DNA from: Micromonospora sp. WMMD1102
GTDB lineage: Bacteria > Actinomycetota > Actinomycetes > Mycobacteriales > Micromonosporaceae
Length of the DNA stretch: 64,000 nucleotides
Assembly: GCF_029626265.1 (NCBI RefSeq)
Contig: NZ_JARUBN010000001.1
Location: 5,211,001-5,275,000, forward strand
Direction: 5' to 3'
In this document: positions 36,439 to 45,497 of the stretch, one piece after another
Layout of the letters: each line of letters starts with the position of its first letter
Position numbering within the stretch: position 1 is the first letter of the stretch
Program-made: the position numbers and the translations under genes
The notes under the pieces: generated by a model
What the model saw: the letters and a program-made list of their open reading frames with translations, nothing else
Databases searched by the model: none
What the model was told of the DNA's origin: nothing

Positions 36439-37257
36439 TCAGTCGTTCTGTGCCGCGATTTCCCGCGCCCGGTCCCGGGCGGCCTCCAGCGCGGCCAGCA
36501 GCGCCGCACGTACGCCGTGGTTCTCCAGCTCGCGAATCGCCGAGATGGTGGTACCGGCCGGCGAGGTGACCGCCTCGCGCAGCTTCACCGGGTGCTCGCC
36601 GGAGTCCCGCAGCATCACCGCCGAGCCGATCGCGGTCTGCACGATCAGCTCGTGCGCGACCTGGCGGGGCAGCCCGAGCAGGATGCCGGCGTCGACCATC
36701 GCCTCGACCAGCAGATAGAAGTACGCCGGGCCGGAGCCGGACAGCGCGGTCACCGCGTCCTGCTGGGATTCGGGCACCCGGATGGTCGCGCCCAGCGGCC
36801 GGAACATCTCCTCGGCGAGTTCCAGGTGTGCGGCGGTGGCGTGCACTCCGGCGGAGATCGCCGTCATCGCCTGGTCGACCAGGGCCGGCGTGTTGGTCAT
36901 CACCCGGATCACCGGGGTGCCGTCGGGCAGCCGCCGGGCGAAGAAGTTCGTCGGCAGCCCCGCGCAGAGCGAGACCACCAGCTTGTCGGCCGGTACCTTG
37001 GCACCGATCTCGTCGAGCAGCGCGTCCGCGTCCTGCGGCTTGACCGAGACCGCGAGTACGTCCGCCTCGGCGACCGCCACCAGGTTCTCCACCACCTGTA
37101 CGCCGTACCGGGTGGCGATCTCCTCGGCCCGGCTCTGCCGCCGGGTGGTCGCCAGCAGCCGGTCCACCGGCCAGCCCGCCCGGAGCAGCCCGGAGAGCAT
37201 CAGTTCGCCGATCTTGCCGGTGCCGATCACGGCGACGGTGTGCGCTCCCGGTGCCAT
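36439..37257 (-). CDS. proC: pyrroline-5-carboxylate reductase, 272 aa
   Basis: The last step of proline synthesis, reducing pyrroline-5-carboxylate with NAD(P)H. Evidence: VAVIGTGKIGELMLSGLLRAG (dinucleotide fold), VLAVSVKPQDADALLDEIG, RVMTNTPALVDQAMTAISAG and the C-terminal signature ALSGSGPAYFYLLVEAMVDAGILLGLP with LREAVTSPAGTTISAIRELE. Length is normal. GGAGGAGGAG lies 3-12 bases before the ATG at 37257, which is decisive; the longer frame to 37335 is not family-like. Confidence 0.95.
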   Translation of the reverse strand: MAPGAHTVAVIGTGKIGELMLSGLLRAGWPVDRLLATTRRQSRAEEIATRYGVQVVENLVAVAEADVLAVSVKPQDADALLDEIGAKVPADKLVVSLCAGLPTNFFARRLPDGTPVIRVMTNTPALVDQAMTAISAGVHATAAHLELAEEMFRPLGATIRVPESQQDAVTALSGSGPAYFYLLVEAMVDAGILLGLPRQVAHELIVQTAIGSAVMLRDSGEHPVKLREAVTSPAGTTISAIRELENHGVRAALLAALEAARDRAREIAAQND

Positions 37258-37384
37258 CGCTCCTCCTCCTCGGGTGGAAGCCGTTCCGCTCGGCGGGAAT
37301 CCGGGTTGGCCCGCCGCACCCGGCGGAGAGATCAAGCTGACCCCTCGGACCGGGCGCGGCGGCCCAACCCGGCACGACAGGCGG

Positions 37385-38413
37385 TCAGCTGCCGAAGAAG
37401 ACCTCGGCCTCGGTGTAGCGCTCCAGCGGCACGGTCTTCAGCTCACGGGTTGCCTCGGCCAGCGGAACCCGGACGATGTCGGTGCCCTGCATGGCGACCA
37501 TCTTGCCCCAGTCGCCCTCGTGCACGGCGTCGATCGCCGACAGGCCGAGCCGGGTGGCGAGCACCCGGTCGAACGCGGTCGGGGTGCCGCCGCGCTGGAT
37601 GTGCCCGAGTACGACGGTCCGGGCCTCCTTGCCGGTCTTCGCCTCCAGCTGCTCGGCGAGCCACTGCCCGATGCCGCCGAGCCGGACGTGCCCGAACGAG
37701 TCGAGTTCCTGGTTCTGCAGCCGCATCTGCCCGTCGAGCGGCTGGGCACCCTCGGCGACCACCACGATCGGCGCGTACTGCTTCTGGAAGCGCTTCTCGA
37801 CGTAGGTCGCGACCTGGTCGACGTCGAACTGCCGCTCGGGCAGCAGGATCACGTTCGCGCCACCGGCCAGGCCGGCGTGCAGGGCGATCCAGCCGGCGTG
37901 CCGGCCCATCACCTCGACGACCAGGGTGCGGTGGTGGCTCTCGGCGGTGGTGTGCAGCCGGTCGATCGCCTCCATCGCGATGTTCACGGCGGTGTCGAAC
38001 CCGAAGGTGTAGTCGGTCGCGCCCAGGTCGTTGTCGATCGTCTTCGGTACGCCGACCACCTGGACGCCGAGTTCGTGCAGCTTGGTGGCGACGCCGAGGG
38101 TGTCCTCGCCGCCGATCGCCACCAGCGCGTCCACGCCCTGCTCGGCCAGGTTGGTCTTGATCTGCTCGACCCCGCCGTCGATCTTGAACGGGTTGGTCCG
38201 GGAGGAGCCGAGGATGGTGCCACCGCGCGGCAGGATGCCCCGCACCTCCGCGATCCCGAGCGGCTTGGTCAGCCCTTCCAGCGGGCCGCGCCAGCCGTCA
38301 CGGAACCCGACGAATTCGTGGTCGTAGGTGGCGACGCCCTTACGCACCACCGCTCGGATCACCGCGTTCAGACCCGGGCAGTCACCACCACCGGTGAGCA
38401 CGCCGATACGCAT
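37385..38413 (-). CDS. pfkA: 6-phosphofructokinase with PPi-type signature, 342 aa
   Basis: Group III-like phosphofructokinase: MRIGVLTGGGDCPGLNAVIRA, then AIGGEDTLGVATKL, GVPKTIDNDLGATDYTFGFDTA, VEVMGRHAGWIALHAGLAGGA, and VVLGHIQRGGTPTAFDR. At the two positions that separate ATP from PPi enzymes (E. coli G104 and G124) this protein has Asp (GGEDT) and Lys (PKTIDND). That combination is known from PPi-dependent enzymes such as that of Amycolatopsis methanolica. A reversible PPi-linked step of glycolysis is therefore likely, though generic annotation would call it ATP-dependent. Confidence 0.93.
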   Translation of the reverse strand: MRIGVLTGGGDCPGLNAVIRAVVRKGVATYDHEFVGFRDGWRGPLEGLTKPLGIAEVRGILPRGGTILGSSRTNPFKIDGGVEQIKTNLAEQGVDALVAIGGEDTLGVATKLHELGVQVVGVPKTIDNDLGATDYTFGFDTAVNIAMEAIDRLHTTAESHHRTLVVEVMGRHAGWIALHAGLAGGANVILLPERQFDVDQVATYVEKRFQKQYAPIVVVAEGAQPLDGQMRLQNQELDSFGHVRLGGIGQWLAEQLEAKTGKEARTVVLGHIQRGGTPTAFDRVLATRLGLSAIDAVHEGDWGKMVAMQGTDIVRVPLAEATRELKTVPLERYTEAEVFFGS

Positions 38414-38633
38414 GATCTGCTTCTCCTCCAGGAGCTTCGGATGAGCCCGTCAAGCCCCAGGGTGAAAGTCAGGTCAGACCGTCGGCGTCGTTGCCGGCCC
38501 GGGGCGGGCCGTCATTGCGCACTGTAGTCGCCCGCCCCGAGCCGGACCACCGCGCCCCGGCCACCGTCCGGGGCCGAACCGGTCATCGGGGCGGCCGGCG
38601 GGCGGTACGAGCCGAAACGATCACGAGTCGCGC

Positions 38634-39143
38634 TCAGGACGGCGCCGGGCGGGGATGCATGGCCTGCCAGCGGGCGAGGTTGTGCCGGGCGTCGACAAGC
38701 GCGTCGTGCCGGTCGGCGGCGGCGTCCGGCAGCGGCGGGCTGCCCTGGTCCTCCCAGCGCTGGCGCAACTCCTTGGTGAACCGGGGAATCTCCCGGGGCA
38801 ACGCCGGCATCGCCCCCCAGAGCTGGGCCAGCGCCACGTGGTCGTACGCCGCGTACCAGGCCCAGAGTTCCAGTTTCTCCCCCGGCCGGCCCCGGACCGG
38901 CTCCATCAGGAACTCGTAGAGGTCGTCCCGGATCCGTTCCCGGGAGCGCCACGCCCGGTCGGCCGGCGACGGCAGCTTGTCCAGGACGTGCCGGCGTACC
39001 CACGGCACCGCCCGGGAGTCGTCGAACTCGGTGGAGACCGCGTAGAACTCGCGACCGTACTCGTCGACGACACCGATTGACACGAGGTCGACCAGCCGGC
39101 CGTCCTCGATGAACTCGCAGTCGTAGAAATAGCGGTAGACCAT
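38634..39143 (-). CDS. Rv2179c-like 3'-5' exoribonuclease, 169 aa
   Basis: Starts MVYRYFYDCEFIEDGRLVDLVSIGVVDEYGREFYAVSTEFDD, the typical opening of Rv2179c-type RNase AS, in which the DxE (here DCEF) begins a DEDD active site. Later come ELWAWYAAYDHVALAQLWG (Asp) and RHDALVDARHNLARW (His and Asp). The Mycobacterium protein is a Mg-dependent RNase that shortens A-tails. All acidic positions appear intact. It holds the syntenic place of Rv2179c but here lies 26 kb from aroG because of insertions. No good Shine-Dalgarno sequence. Confidence 0.88.
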   Translation of the reverse strand: MVYRYFYDCEFIEDGRLVDLVSIGVVDEYGREFYAVSTEFDDSRAVPWVRRHVLDKLPSPADRAWRSRERIRDDLYEFLMEPVRGRPGEKLELWAWYAAYDHVALAQLWGAMPALPREIPRFTKELRQRWEDQGSPPLPDAAADRHDALVDARHNLARWQAMHPRPAPS

Positions 39144-39637
39144 CGCCCGCCATCTTCGCCCATCCGTCCCGCCCTACGGGAATCGGGGGTGGAATTTCCA
39201 CCATTCGGCGCCGACGTGCCGGTCGGAGTACGGCGGGCGGGAGGCCGGCGTGGTGATCCTGAGGTGTCGGCGGATCACCACGCCCTCCCTGCGGCCCGGC
39301 CAGCGCCCCCACGCCGGCCGGACCCCGGGTCCGCCGCGGCCGACCAGCGGGCTCTTGGCATGCCCTCCGGCCGGTCGCGGCTCCCCGCGCCCCCAAGGCT
39401 CCGCCACGCCCCCGTACGGTCCCCACCCAGTGGCGGATCTGACGTCAGAATGCGCCCTGCTCAGCGACAGAACTGTCACAGAAGTGATTTCGGGGGTGTA
39501 CAGCAAGCGACACGACCGTCATGATCTGATGTGTACCGCTACCGGACCCTACCGGTATCAGTTTCACCTTGCTTCTTCGGTCGGTTGCGGGTCGTCCGAG
39601 AGCAAACTGTGGTTATTTACCGGGGAGGGGTTGAGCC
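39144..39637. other. 494-bp intergenic region before crp, with a 12-bp hairpin
   Basis: GGCGTGGTGATC (39247-39258) and GATCACCACGCC (39273-39284) form a perfect 12-bp stem with a 14-base loop. No credible gene was found: frames are short or lack motifs. The rest probably holds the divergent promoters of the exoribonuclease and crp genes. A small structured RNA is possible but unsupported. Confidence 0.5.
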
Positions 39638-40330
39638 GTGGAGGTTCGCCTGCCTGAGCCGGGCGACGCCCTCACCGGCGTCGAGATGTTCGCCGGCCTT
39701 GAGCCAGAGGTGCGCCAGCGGGTCATCGCCGCGGCGGTGCCGCGCACCTACCGCAAGGGGCAGCTGCTCTTCGTCGAGAACGATCCCGGCGAGTCCCTGA
39801 TCGTCCTGCGCCGGGGAGCGGTCGCGGTGTTCCGCACCGCCCCGACCGGCGAGCGCGCGGTGCTCAACGTCATCCGCCCGCCGGACGTGCTCGGCGAGGT
39901 GTCCCTGTTGGACGCCTCCACCCGGTCGGCGTCCGCCGAGGCCATCGAGGACTGCACCGCGCTGGCGCTGTCCCGTGGGGCCTTCATGGAACTGGTCCAC
40001 TCCAACCCGCGCATCCTCGACGCGGTGATGCGGTCGCTCGGCGGGCTGATCCGGCGGCTGACCGAGCAGAACGCCGACCACGTCTTCCTCGACCTGCCGG
40101 GTCGGGTCGCCAAGACGCTGGTCCGGCTGGCCGGCGAGAGCCAGGCGCCGATGATCACGATCGAGCTGAACCAGAGCCAGCTGGCCGAGATGGCCGGTGG
40201 CTCGCGGCAGAGCGTCAACCAGGCCATCGGGTCGTTCGCCAGCCGGGGCTGGCTGCGCACCGAGGGGCGGCGGATCGTGGTGACCGACGTCGCGGCGCTG
40301 CGTCGCCGGGCCGGCATGGCCGAGCGCTGA
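39638..40330 (+). CDS. Crp/Fnr-family transcription factor, 230 aa
   Basis: Residues about 15-125 are a cyclic-nucleotide-binding domain: TYRKGQLLFVENDPGESLIVLRRGAVAVFRT, then NVIRPPDVLGEVSLLDASTRSASAEAI (phosphate-binding cassette with a GE motif). Residues about 150-220 are the winged helix: IELNQSQLAEMAGGSRQSVNQAIGSFASRGWLRTEGRRIVVTDVAALRRRAG. It resembles GlxR/CRP of actinobacteria and should respond to cAMP. GGGGAGGGG stands about 10 bases before the GTG at 39638. A class III cyclase gene lies 1.5 kb away. Confidence 0.92.
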   Translation: MEVRLPEPGDALTGVEMFAGLEPEVRQRVIAAAVPRTYRKGQLLFVENDPGESLIVLRRGAVAVFRTAPTGERAVLNVIRPPDVLGEVSLLDASTRSASAEAIEDCTALALSRGAFMELVHSNPRILDAVMRSLGGLIRRLTEQNADHVFLDLPGRVAKTLVRLAGESQAPMITIELNQSQLAEMAGGSRQSVNQAIGSFASRGWLRTEGRRIVVTDVAALRRRAGMAER

Positions 40331-40500
40331 CCGGGCGCCGACGGGCTGCGTCACCGGGTCGGCACGGCCGAACGCCGACCGGGCCGAACCGGTCCCGCGC
40401 CCCTGCCCGCCAGCGCCCTCTACTGTGTCCGGTCGGCGGGCCCGGTCGCCCCACTGCCCCGGATCGGGGAGGGGCGGTGTTCCGGCCCGGAAACGACGGT

Positions 40501-40539
40501 GGGCGCTCCGGAAGACCCGCCACGGTTTCCGGAACGCCC
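40501..40539. terminator. strong hairpin between convergent genes
   Basis: GGGCG-CT-CCGGAA (40501-40513) pairs with TTCCGG-AA-CGCCC (40527-40539), with a 2-base internal loop. It lies between crp (ends 40330) and the small minus-strand gene that ends at 40564, so it is probably a terminator for the latter and perhaps both. Confidence 0.65.
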
Positions 40540-40563
40540 TCACAGCGCAGTGCGCGGGACCGG

Positions 40564-40761
40564 TCAGGTCGCCCCCGGCCAGTTGGTCGTGTCCCGGCTG
40601 CCGCCACCGGTCGCCCCCGGCCAGTCGGGGTTCTCACCGCCGACGATGCCGGCGGCCTGGAGCTTCGCCAGGGTGGCGGCGTCCACGTCGATCATGTCCC
40701 CCGAGGAGTGGCCGACGCCGTCGCCGTCGGTCCATTCCTTTTCCAGTCGGACGTACACCAT
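40564..40761 (-). CDS. small conserved-looking hypothetical protein, 65 aa
   Basis: MVYVRLEKEWTDGDGVGHSSGDMIDVDAATLAKLQAAGIVGGE is a compact beta-alpha segment that resembles phage-like or structural small proteins of actinomycetes. It ends in two NWPGAT-like units (DWPGAT and NWPGAT) separated by GGGSRDTT. GGGAG lies 8 bases before the ATG, so it is probably a real gene. It faces the large cyclase gene, from which it is divergent, and has a hairpin after its end. Function unknown. Confidence 0.65.
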   Translation of the reverse strand: MVYVRLEKEWTDGDGVGHSSGDMIDVDAATLAKLQAAGIVGGENPDWPGATGGGSRDTTNWPGAT

Positions 40762-40931
40762 TGCCCATCTCCCTGATAAATCGTCGATCGGTCGGCGCCA
40801 ATGACTGTATCTTGGATCACTATGGGTGGGACTGTCCGCTAGCTAACAGCCCGGTTCCCGACACCGGCGCGGGCGCCGATACTCGGCGGTGGCGAACTCC
40901 CGCCCGCACGACTGCCGGCGGTTCGCCGGAA

Positions 40932-41060
40932 CCCCCGGGCCGGCGGCCACGGCCGGACGGCGTGACGGCAACGGCCGAACGGCGTAACGGCCACGGCCAC
41001 CGCCGGGCGGTGTAGGGGCCACGGCCGGACGGCGTGACGGCTGCGGCCGGACGGCGTCAG
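40932..41060. repeat. degenerate repeats before the cyclase gene
   Basis: A 28- and 16-base alternating pattern: GGCCACGGCCGGACGGCGTGACGG-type units recur at about 40950, 40998 and 41019, with shorter GGCCGAACGGCGTAAC-type units between. It fills the 343-bp gap between the small minus-strand gene and the cyclase gene. No promoter stands out inside it. Confidence 0.55.
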
Positions 41061-41104
41061 TTTCGCCCGGACAGCACGTCCCTTCGACGCTGTAGGAGGA
41101 CGGC

Positions 41105-44100
41105 ATCACCGCTAACTGCACCAGATGCGGCCGGATCGCCGCCGTCGGCGACCGTTTCTGCGGCGGCTGCGGCACCGAGCTGACCCCGGCCTGCCCGCAC
41201 TGCGACCGGCCACTGTCTCCCGATGCCGCGTTCTGCACGGCCTGCGGCAAACCGCGCCCGAACCCGCCCGGCCGACCGGCCACGATGTCCCAGGAGGACC
41301 GACGGCGGGTCAGCGTGCTCTTCGTCGACCTCATCGACTTCACCCCGTACGTCGAACGGGCCGACCCGGAACTGGTCCGGGGCATGCAGACGGCCTTCTT
41401 CGCGGCGGCCCGCCGGGTCATCGGACAGTACGGCGGGGTGGTGGAGAAGTACATCGGCGACGCCGTGATGGCGCTGTTCGGGGCGCCGGTGGCGACCGAG
41501 ACCGACCCGCTGCGCTGTGTGCGGGCGGGCCTGGAGTTGCAGCGGGTGCTGACCCGGTTCACCCCCACCGGCGCCGACCACCTGCGTTTCCGGGTCGGGG
41601 TGGCCACCGGCGAGGCGCTGGTGGACGTGGCCGCCGCCCGGGACGGCGGACAGGCCATCGTGGCCGGTGACGTGGTGAACACGGCGTCCCGGATGCAGTC
41701 GGTGGCGCCGCCCGGCGGGGTACTCGTCTGCGGCACCACGTACGCGCTCACCCGGGACGCCATCCGCTACTCCGAACAGGCGCCGGTCACCCTGCGCGGC
41801 CGCTCCTCGCCGACCGAGGTCTGGCTGGCGCTCGCCCCGGTGGACCGGCAGCCGCCGGACCGGGAGCCGGACACCACCCCGCTGATCGACCGGGAGCACG
41901 AGCTGGGGCTGCTGGTGAACGCGCTGCACCGGTCGATCCGGGACCGGCTGCCGCAGATGGTGACGGTGCTCGGGCACGCCGGCATCGGCAAGAGCCGGCT
42001 GGTCCGGGAGCTGTTCCGGCACACCGAGCGGCTGACCGACGAGCCGCTCACCTGGCGGGTCGGCCGCTGTCCGCCGTTCGGCGAGAACGTCACGTTCGCC
42101 GCGCTGGCAGACATCGTCAAGGCCGAGGCCGGGATCCTGGACACCGATCCGGCACCGGTCGCCACCCGACGGCTGGAGACGGCACTCGTCGAACTTGTCG
42201 GCCCGGGGCCGGCGGACCGGCTGATGGACGCGCTCCGTCCGGTGGTGGGGCTGCCCGGCCCGACCCTGCCGGCCGAGGAGTCCGAGTCGGCGTGGCGGCG
42301 CTTCCTGGTCGCGCTCGCCGCCCGCCAGCCGACCGTACTCGTCTTCGAGGACCTGCACTGGGCCGACGAGGCGATGCTGAACTTCGTCGAGCTGCTCGGG
42401 GCGTACGCGCAGAACGTGCCGCTGCTGCTGCTCTGCACCGCCCGCCCCGAGCTGGTCAACCGGGAGCCGAGCTGGGCCGGCACCATCACCGGCTCGATGA
42501 CGGTGACCCTGCCGCCGCTGCGGGACACCGGCATCGCCTCGCTCTACGGGCACATCTTCGGCCAGGCGGCCTTCTCCACCGACATGCTCAGCCCGCTGGT
42601 CGAGGTGGCCGACGGCAACCCGCTCTACGCCCACGAGTACGTCCGGATGCTGATGGAGCAGGGCGCACTGCGCCAGTCCGGCCGGGGCTGGTCGCTGGAG
42701 AAGCAGCCCGACCTGGCGATGCCGGACAGCGTCCACTCGGTGATCGCCAACCGGGTGGACCTGCTCGACGGCCCGGACCGGATGGTGCTGCTGGCCGCCT
42801 CGGTGGTCGGCGTGCAGTTCTGGCCGGGGGCGGTGGCGGCAGCGCTCGGTCAGTCGGTCGAGTCGGTGGAACGGACGCTGCGCCGGCTGGAGCAGCGGGA
42901 CTTCGTGCACGAGCAGGCGACCTCGGCGATGGCCGGCCAACCCGAGTTCCGGTTCCGGCACGTGCTGGTCCGGGACGTCTGCTACCAGCGGCTGCCCCGG
43001 ACCGAGCGGGTCGCCCGGCACGACCGGACCGCGGACTGGCTGGACAGCATGTCCCGGGGTCGGGACACCGACCTGGCCGAGGTGCTGGCCCACCACCGCT
43101 GGGCGGCGCACGAGATCGCGCACACCCTCGGGGTGGACACCGAACGGTACGCGCCACCGGCCCGGGAGGCGCTGCACCGGGCGGCCCGCCGGGCGTACGC
43201 GCTGCACGCGCTGGACGCCGCCGCCAACCACGCGGGGCGGGCGCTCGGGCTGGCCGACGACAGCGATCCGGTCGGCCGGCTGCACCTGGAACTGCTGCTC
43301 ACCGAGATCTCCTATTTCCGCGACGGCACCGCCTTCCTGGCCGGTGGCGGCACCGACCAGCTGCACGCGCTCGCCGACCGGCTCTTCGCGTACCAGGAGA
43401 CGGGTGGCGCGGCGCGGGCCTGGACGCTGCTTGGCAAGGCCGCCTGGCTGCGGGCCGACCGGGCCGGGGCACTGTCCTGCCTGGACCGGGCCGGGGAGCT
43501 GTTCGACGCGCTGCCGGACACCGCCCAGAAGGCGGACGCCTACGCCGAGCTGGGTCGGCTGCACATGCTCAACTACGAGCGCGACCCGGCGGTGGCGGCG
43601 GCCGGCGCGGCGGCGGACATCGCCGAACGGCTCGGCCTGGTCGAGGTGCAGACCGACGCCCGGATCACCGTGGCGACCGCCCGCTACCAGGCCGGTGACC
43701 GGGCCGGCCTGGACGAACTGCACAGCATCCTGCGGTTCTGCCAGGATTCCCAGCTCGTCGTGCTGCCCCGGGTGGTACGCAACCTCGCGCACGCGATGCG
43801 CGAGGAGGGCGACTGGATCCGCGCCGACGAACTGGTCGCCTTCTGCCCGGCGCTGGCCGAGGCCGAGGCGCTGTCGACCGGCGGCTCGGCGGAGGCCGCC
43901 CGCGCCTACTGGGAGGGCGACGTCGGGCGGCTGCTGACGATCGCCGACGGGTTCGTGGACACCCCGGCCGGCCGCTGGGACATGCAGATCCGCGGCATGC
44001 GGGCCTACCTGCGGGTGCTGCGCGACGAGCCGGTGCCGGGCGGGACCACGGGCGGGACGCCGGCCGGTCGGCCCGAGGTGGGCTCCCCCGACGACGTGGC

Positions 44101-44671
44101 GGACGCGTTGCAGACCGCCCGGCGCAGCGGCTTCCACCGGCTGCACTGGAACATGCTGGCCCTGGGCGCGTTCTGCCGGACGCTACAGGGGCGCACCGGC
44201 GAGGCTGCCGACCTGCTGGCGGAGCTGACCGATTCGTGGGCGACCGTGCCGGCCCTGGCCAGCGGGGAGTGGCTGCCGGCCGCCTCGTACGCCGCCGCGC
44301 TCACCGGCCGGGACTCGGCGGTGCGTCTCCGGGGCATGCTGGACGCGGTCACCCACTCGACGCTCTGGGTGGAGGCGGCGGTGCGTACCGTGACGGCCGC
44401 GCTCGCCGGCGCGGACGGCGACCACGAGCGGGCCGGCCAGCTCTATCTCGCGGCGGCGGAGAGCTACGGCCAGATCCCGGACGCGACCGACCGGATGTTC
44501 GGGCTGGCGCTCGCCGCGCAGCAGCTGGCGCTGGCCGGCGACGACTCCGCCGCCGAGATGGCGCTGGCCGAGGTACGCGCCTTCGCACTGCGCAACAGGG
44601 TGCCCGGCCTGCTCCGGCTCGGCCACCCCCCGCCCGCCCAGGAGACCGAAACCCCGATGCTCGCCTCCTGA
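41105..44671 (+). CDS. zinc-ribbon class III adenylate/guanylate cyclase with STAND-like ATPase, 1188 aa from an ATC start
   Basis: The N-terminal 50 residues carry two zinc ribbons (NCTRCG...FCGGCG and CPHCD...FCTACG). Then a class III cyclase domain: VLFVDLIDFTPYV (metal Asp), EKYIGDAVMALFG and GDVVNTASRM, all key residues kept. Next an ATPase with GHAGIGKSRL (Walker A) and LVFEDLHWADEA (Walker B), and long TPR-like repeats. No ATG, GTG or TTG exists in frame before the zinc ribbons: AGGAGG (41094-41099) lies exactly 5 bases before an ATC at 41105. The first standard start is ATG 41285, which removes both ribbons. Frame checked by hand. Conversion of ATP or GTP to a cyclic nucleotide is likely; Crp (39638) may read it. 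Confidence 0.9.
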   Translation: MTANCTRCGRIAAVGDRFCGGCGTELTPACPHCDRPLSPDAAFCTACGKPRPNPPGRPATMSQEDRRRVSVLFVDLIDFTPYVERADPELVRGMQTAFFAAARRVIGQYGGVVEKYIGDAVMALFGAPVATETDPLRCVRAGLELQRVLTRFTPTGADHLRFRVGVATGEALVDVAAARDGGQAIVAGDVVNTASRMQSVAPPGGVLVCGTTYALTRDAIRYSEQAPVTLRGRSSPTEVWLALAPVDRQPPDREPDTTPLIDREHELGLLVNALHRSIRDRLPQMVTVLGHAGIGKSRLVRELFRHTERLTDEPLTWRVGRCPPFGENVTFAALADIVKAEAGILDTDPAPVATRRLETALVELVGPGPADRLMDALRPVVGLPGPTLPAEESESAWRRFLVALAARQPTVLVFEDLHWADEAMLNFVELLGAYAQNVPLLLLCTARPELVNREPSWAGTITGSMTVTLPPLRDTGIASLYGHIFGQAAFSTDMLSPLVEVADGNPLYAHEYVRMLMEQGALRQSGRGWSLEKQPDLAMPDSVHSVIANRVDLLDGPDRMVLLAASVVGVQFWPGAVAAALGQSVESVERTLRRLEQRDFVHEQATSAMAGQPEFRFRHVLVRDVCYQRLPRTERVARHDRTADWLDSMSRGRDTDLAEVLAHHRWAAHEIAHTLGVDTERYAPPAREALHRAARRAYALHALDAAANHAGRALGLADDSDPVGRLHLELLLTEISYFRDGTAFLAGGGTDQLHALADRLFAYQETGGAARAWTLLGKAAWLRADRAGALSCLDRAGELFDALPDTAQKADAYAELGRLHMLNYERDPAVAAAGAAADIAERLGLVEVQTDARITVATARYQAGDRAGLDELHSILRFCQDSQLVVLPRVVRNLAHAMREEGDWIRADELVAFCPALAEAEALSTGGSAEAARAYWEGDVGRLLTIADGFVDTPAGRWDMQIRGMRAYLRVLRDEPVPGGTTGGTPAGRPEVGSPDDVADALQTARRSGFHRLHWNMLALGAFCRTLQGRTGEAADLLAELTDSWATVPALASGEWLPAASYAAALTGRDSAVRLRGMLDAVTHSTLWVEAAVRTVTAALAGADGDHERAGQLYLAAAESYGQIPDATDRMFGLALAAQQLALAGDDSAAEMALAEVRAFALRNRVPGLLRLGHPPPAQETETPMLAS

Positions 44672-44756
44672 GGCGACCTCCCATGCCGGACCCACGCCGA
44701 ACCCGCCAGCGAGAGGCTCGCTGCGGCTCGGGTGGCTCCGTCGGCTCGGGTGGCTG

Positions 44757-45497
44757 TCAGGCGGCCAGGGAGTCGGCGGGCGAGTCGGCGGGCAGATTGC
44801 CGGCCGCCGTCACCGCCGTCCGCGGCTGCTGGGTCTTGATCTTCTGGGCGTAGATGTCGACGTACTCCCGGCCGGAGAGTTCCATCAGCTCGTACATGAT
44901 CTCGTCGGTGATGGCCCGCTCCACGAAGCGGTCGCCGCCCATCCCGGCGTACCGGGAGAAGTCCAGCGGGCGGCCGAACCTGATCCTGACCCGCTTGATC
45001 TTCGGCAGCAGCTTGCCGGGCGGCTGGATCTCGTCGGCGTTGAGCATCACCACCGGGACGACCGGGGCGCCGCTGTCCAGGGCGAGCCGGGCCACCCCGG
45101 TCTTGCCCCGGTAGAGCCGGCCGTCCGGCGAGCGGGTGCCCTCCGGGTAGATTCCGGCGAGGTTGCCGGAGCGGAGCACCTCGAGCTGGGTGTCCAGCGC
45201 CGCCTGCGCGGCCCGGCCGCCGGTGCGGTCCACCGGGATGGTGCCGGTGCCCACGAAGAACATCTTCACCAGCCAGCCCTTCAGCCCTTTGCCGGTGAAA
45301 TATTCGGCCTTCGCGACGAAGGTCACTTTTCGCTTGACCATCAGCGGCATGAAGATCGAGTCGGAGAACGACAGGTGGTTGCTGGCGATGATCGCCGGGC
45401 CGGAGGCGGGGACGTTCTCCCTCCCCTCGACCTGCGGCCGGAAGATCAACCTCAGCCAGGGCCCGAGGATGACGTACTTCATCAGCCCGTACAGCAC
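44757..45497 (-). CDS. 1-acylglycerol-3-phosphate O-acyltransferase (PlsC-like), 246 aa
   Basis: Phospholipid acyltransferase, Rv2182c-like. The block NHLSFSDSIFMPL is the HX4D site, FVAKAEYFTG follows, and YPEGTRSPDGRLYRGKTGVARLALDSGAPVVPV holds the glycerol-phosphate-binding motif. It would acylate lysophosphatidate at the cell membrane. The GTG at 45497 has GAAGGA 7 bases upstream; the ATG at 45482 is an alternative. The C-terminus is a low-complexity Ala/Pro tail. It is convergent with the cyclase gene and divergent from the DUF308-like gene at 45751. Confidence 0.9.
   Translation of the reverse strand: MLYGLMKYVILGPWLRLIFRPQVEGRENVPASGPAIIASNHLSFSDSIFMPLMVKRKVTFVAKAEYFTGKGLKGWLVKMFFVGTGTIPVDRTGGRAAQAALDTQLEVLRSGNLAGIYPEGTRSPDGRLYRGKTGVARLALDSGAPVVPVVMLNADEIQPPGKLLPKIKRVRIRFGRPLDFSRYAGMGGDRFVERAITDEIMYELMELSGREYVDIYAQKIKTQQPRTAVTAAGNLPADSPADSLAA

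Noticed and set aside
39470..39500. Possible Crp box near TGTCACAGAAGTGA
   Set aside because: The half-sites are in the wrong orientation and spacing for TGTGA-N6-TCACA.
39174..39506. 110-aa minus-strand frame in the crp gap
   Set aside because: No ribosome site and no motif, and it overlaps a strong hairpin; not called a gene.
41057..44146. 1029-codon minus-strand frame antisense to the cyclase
   Set aside because: No domain signatures, Gly/Arg/His-rich; antisense shadow.
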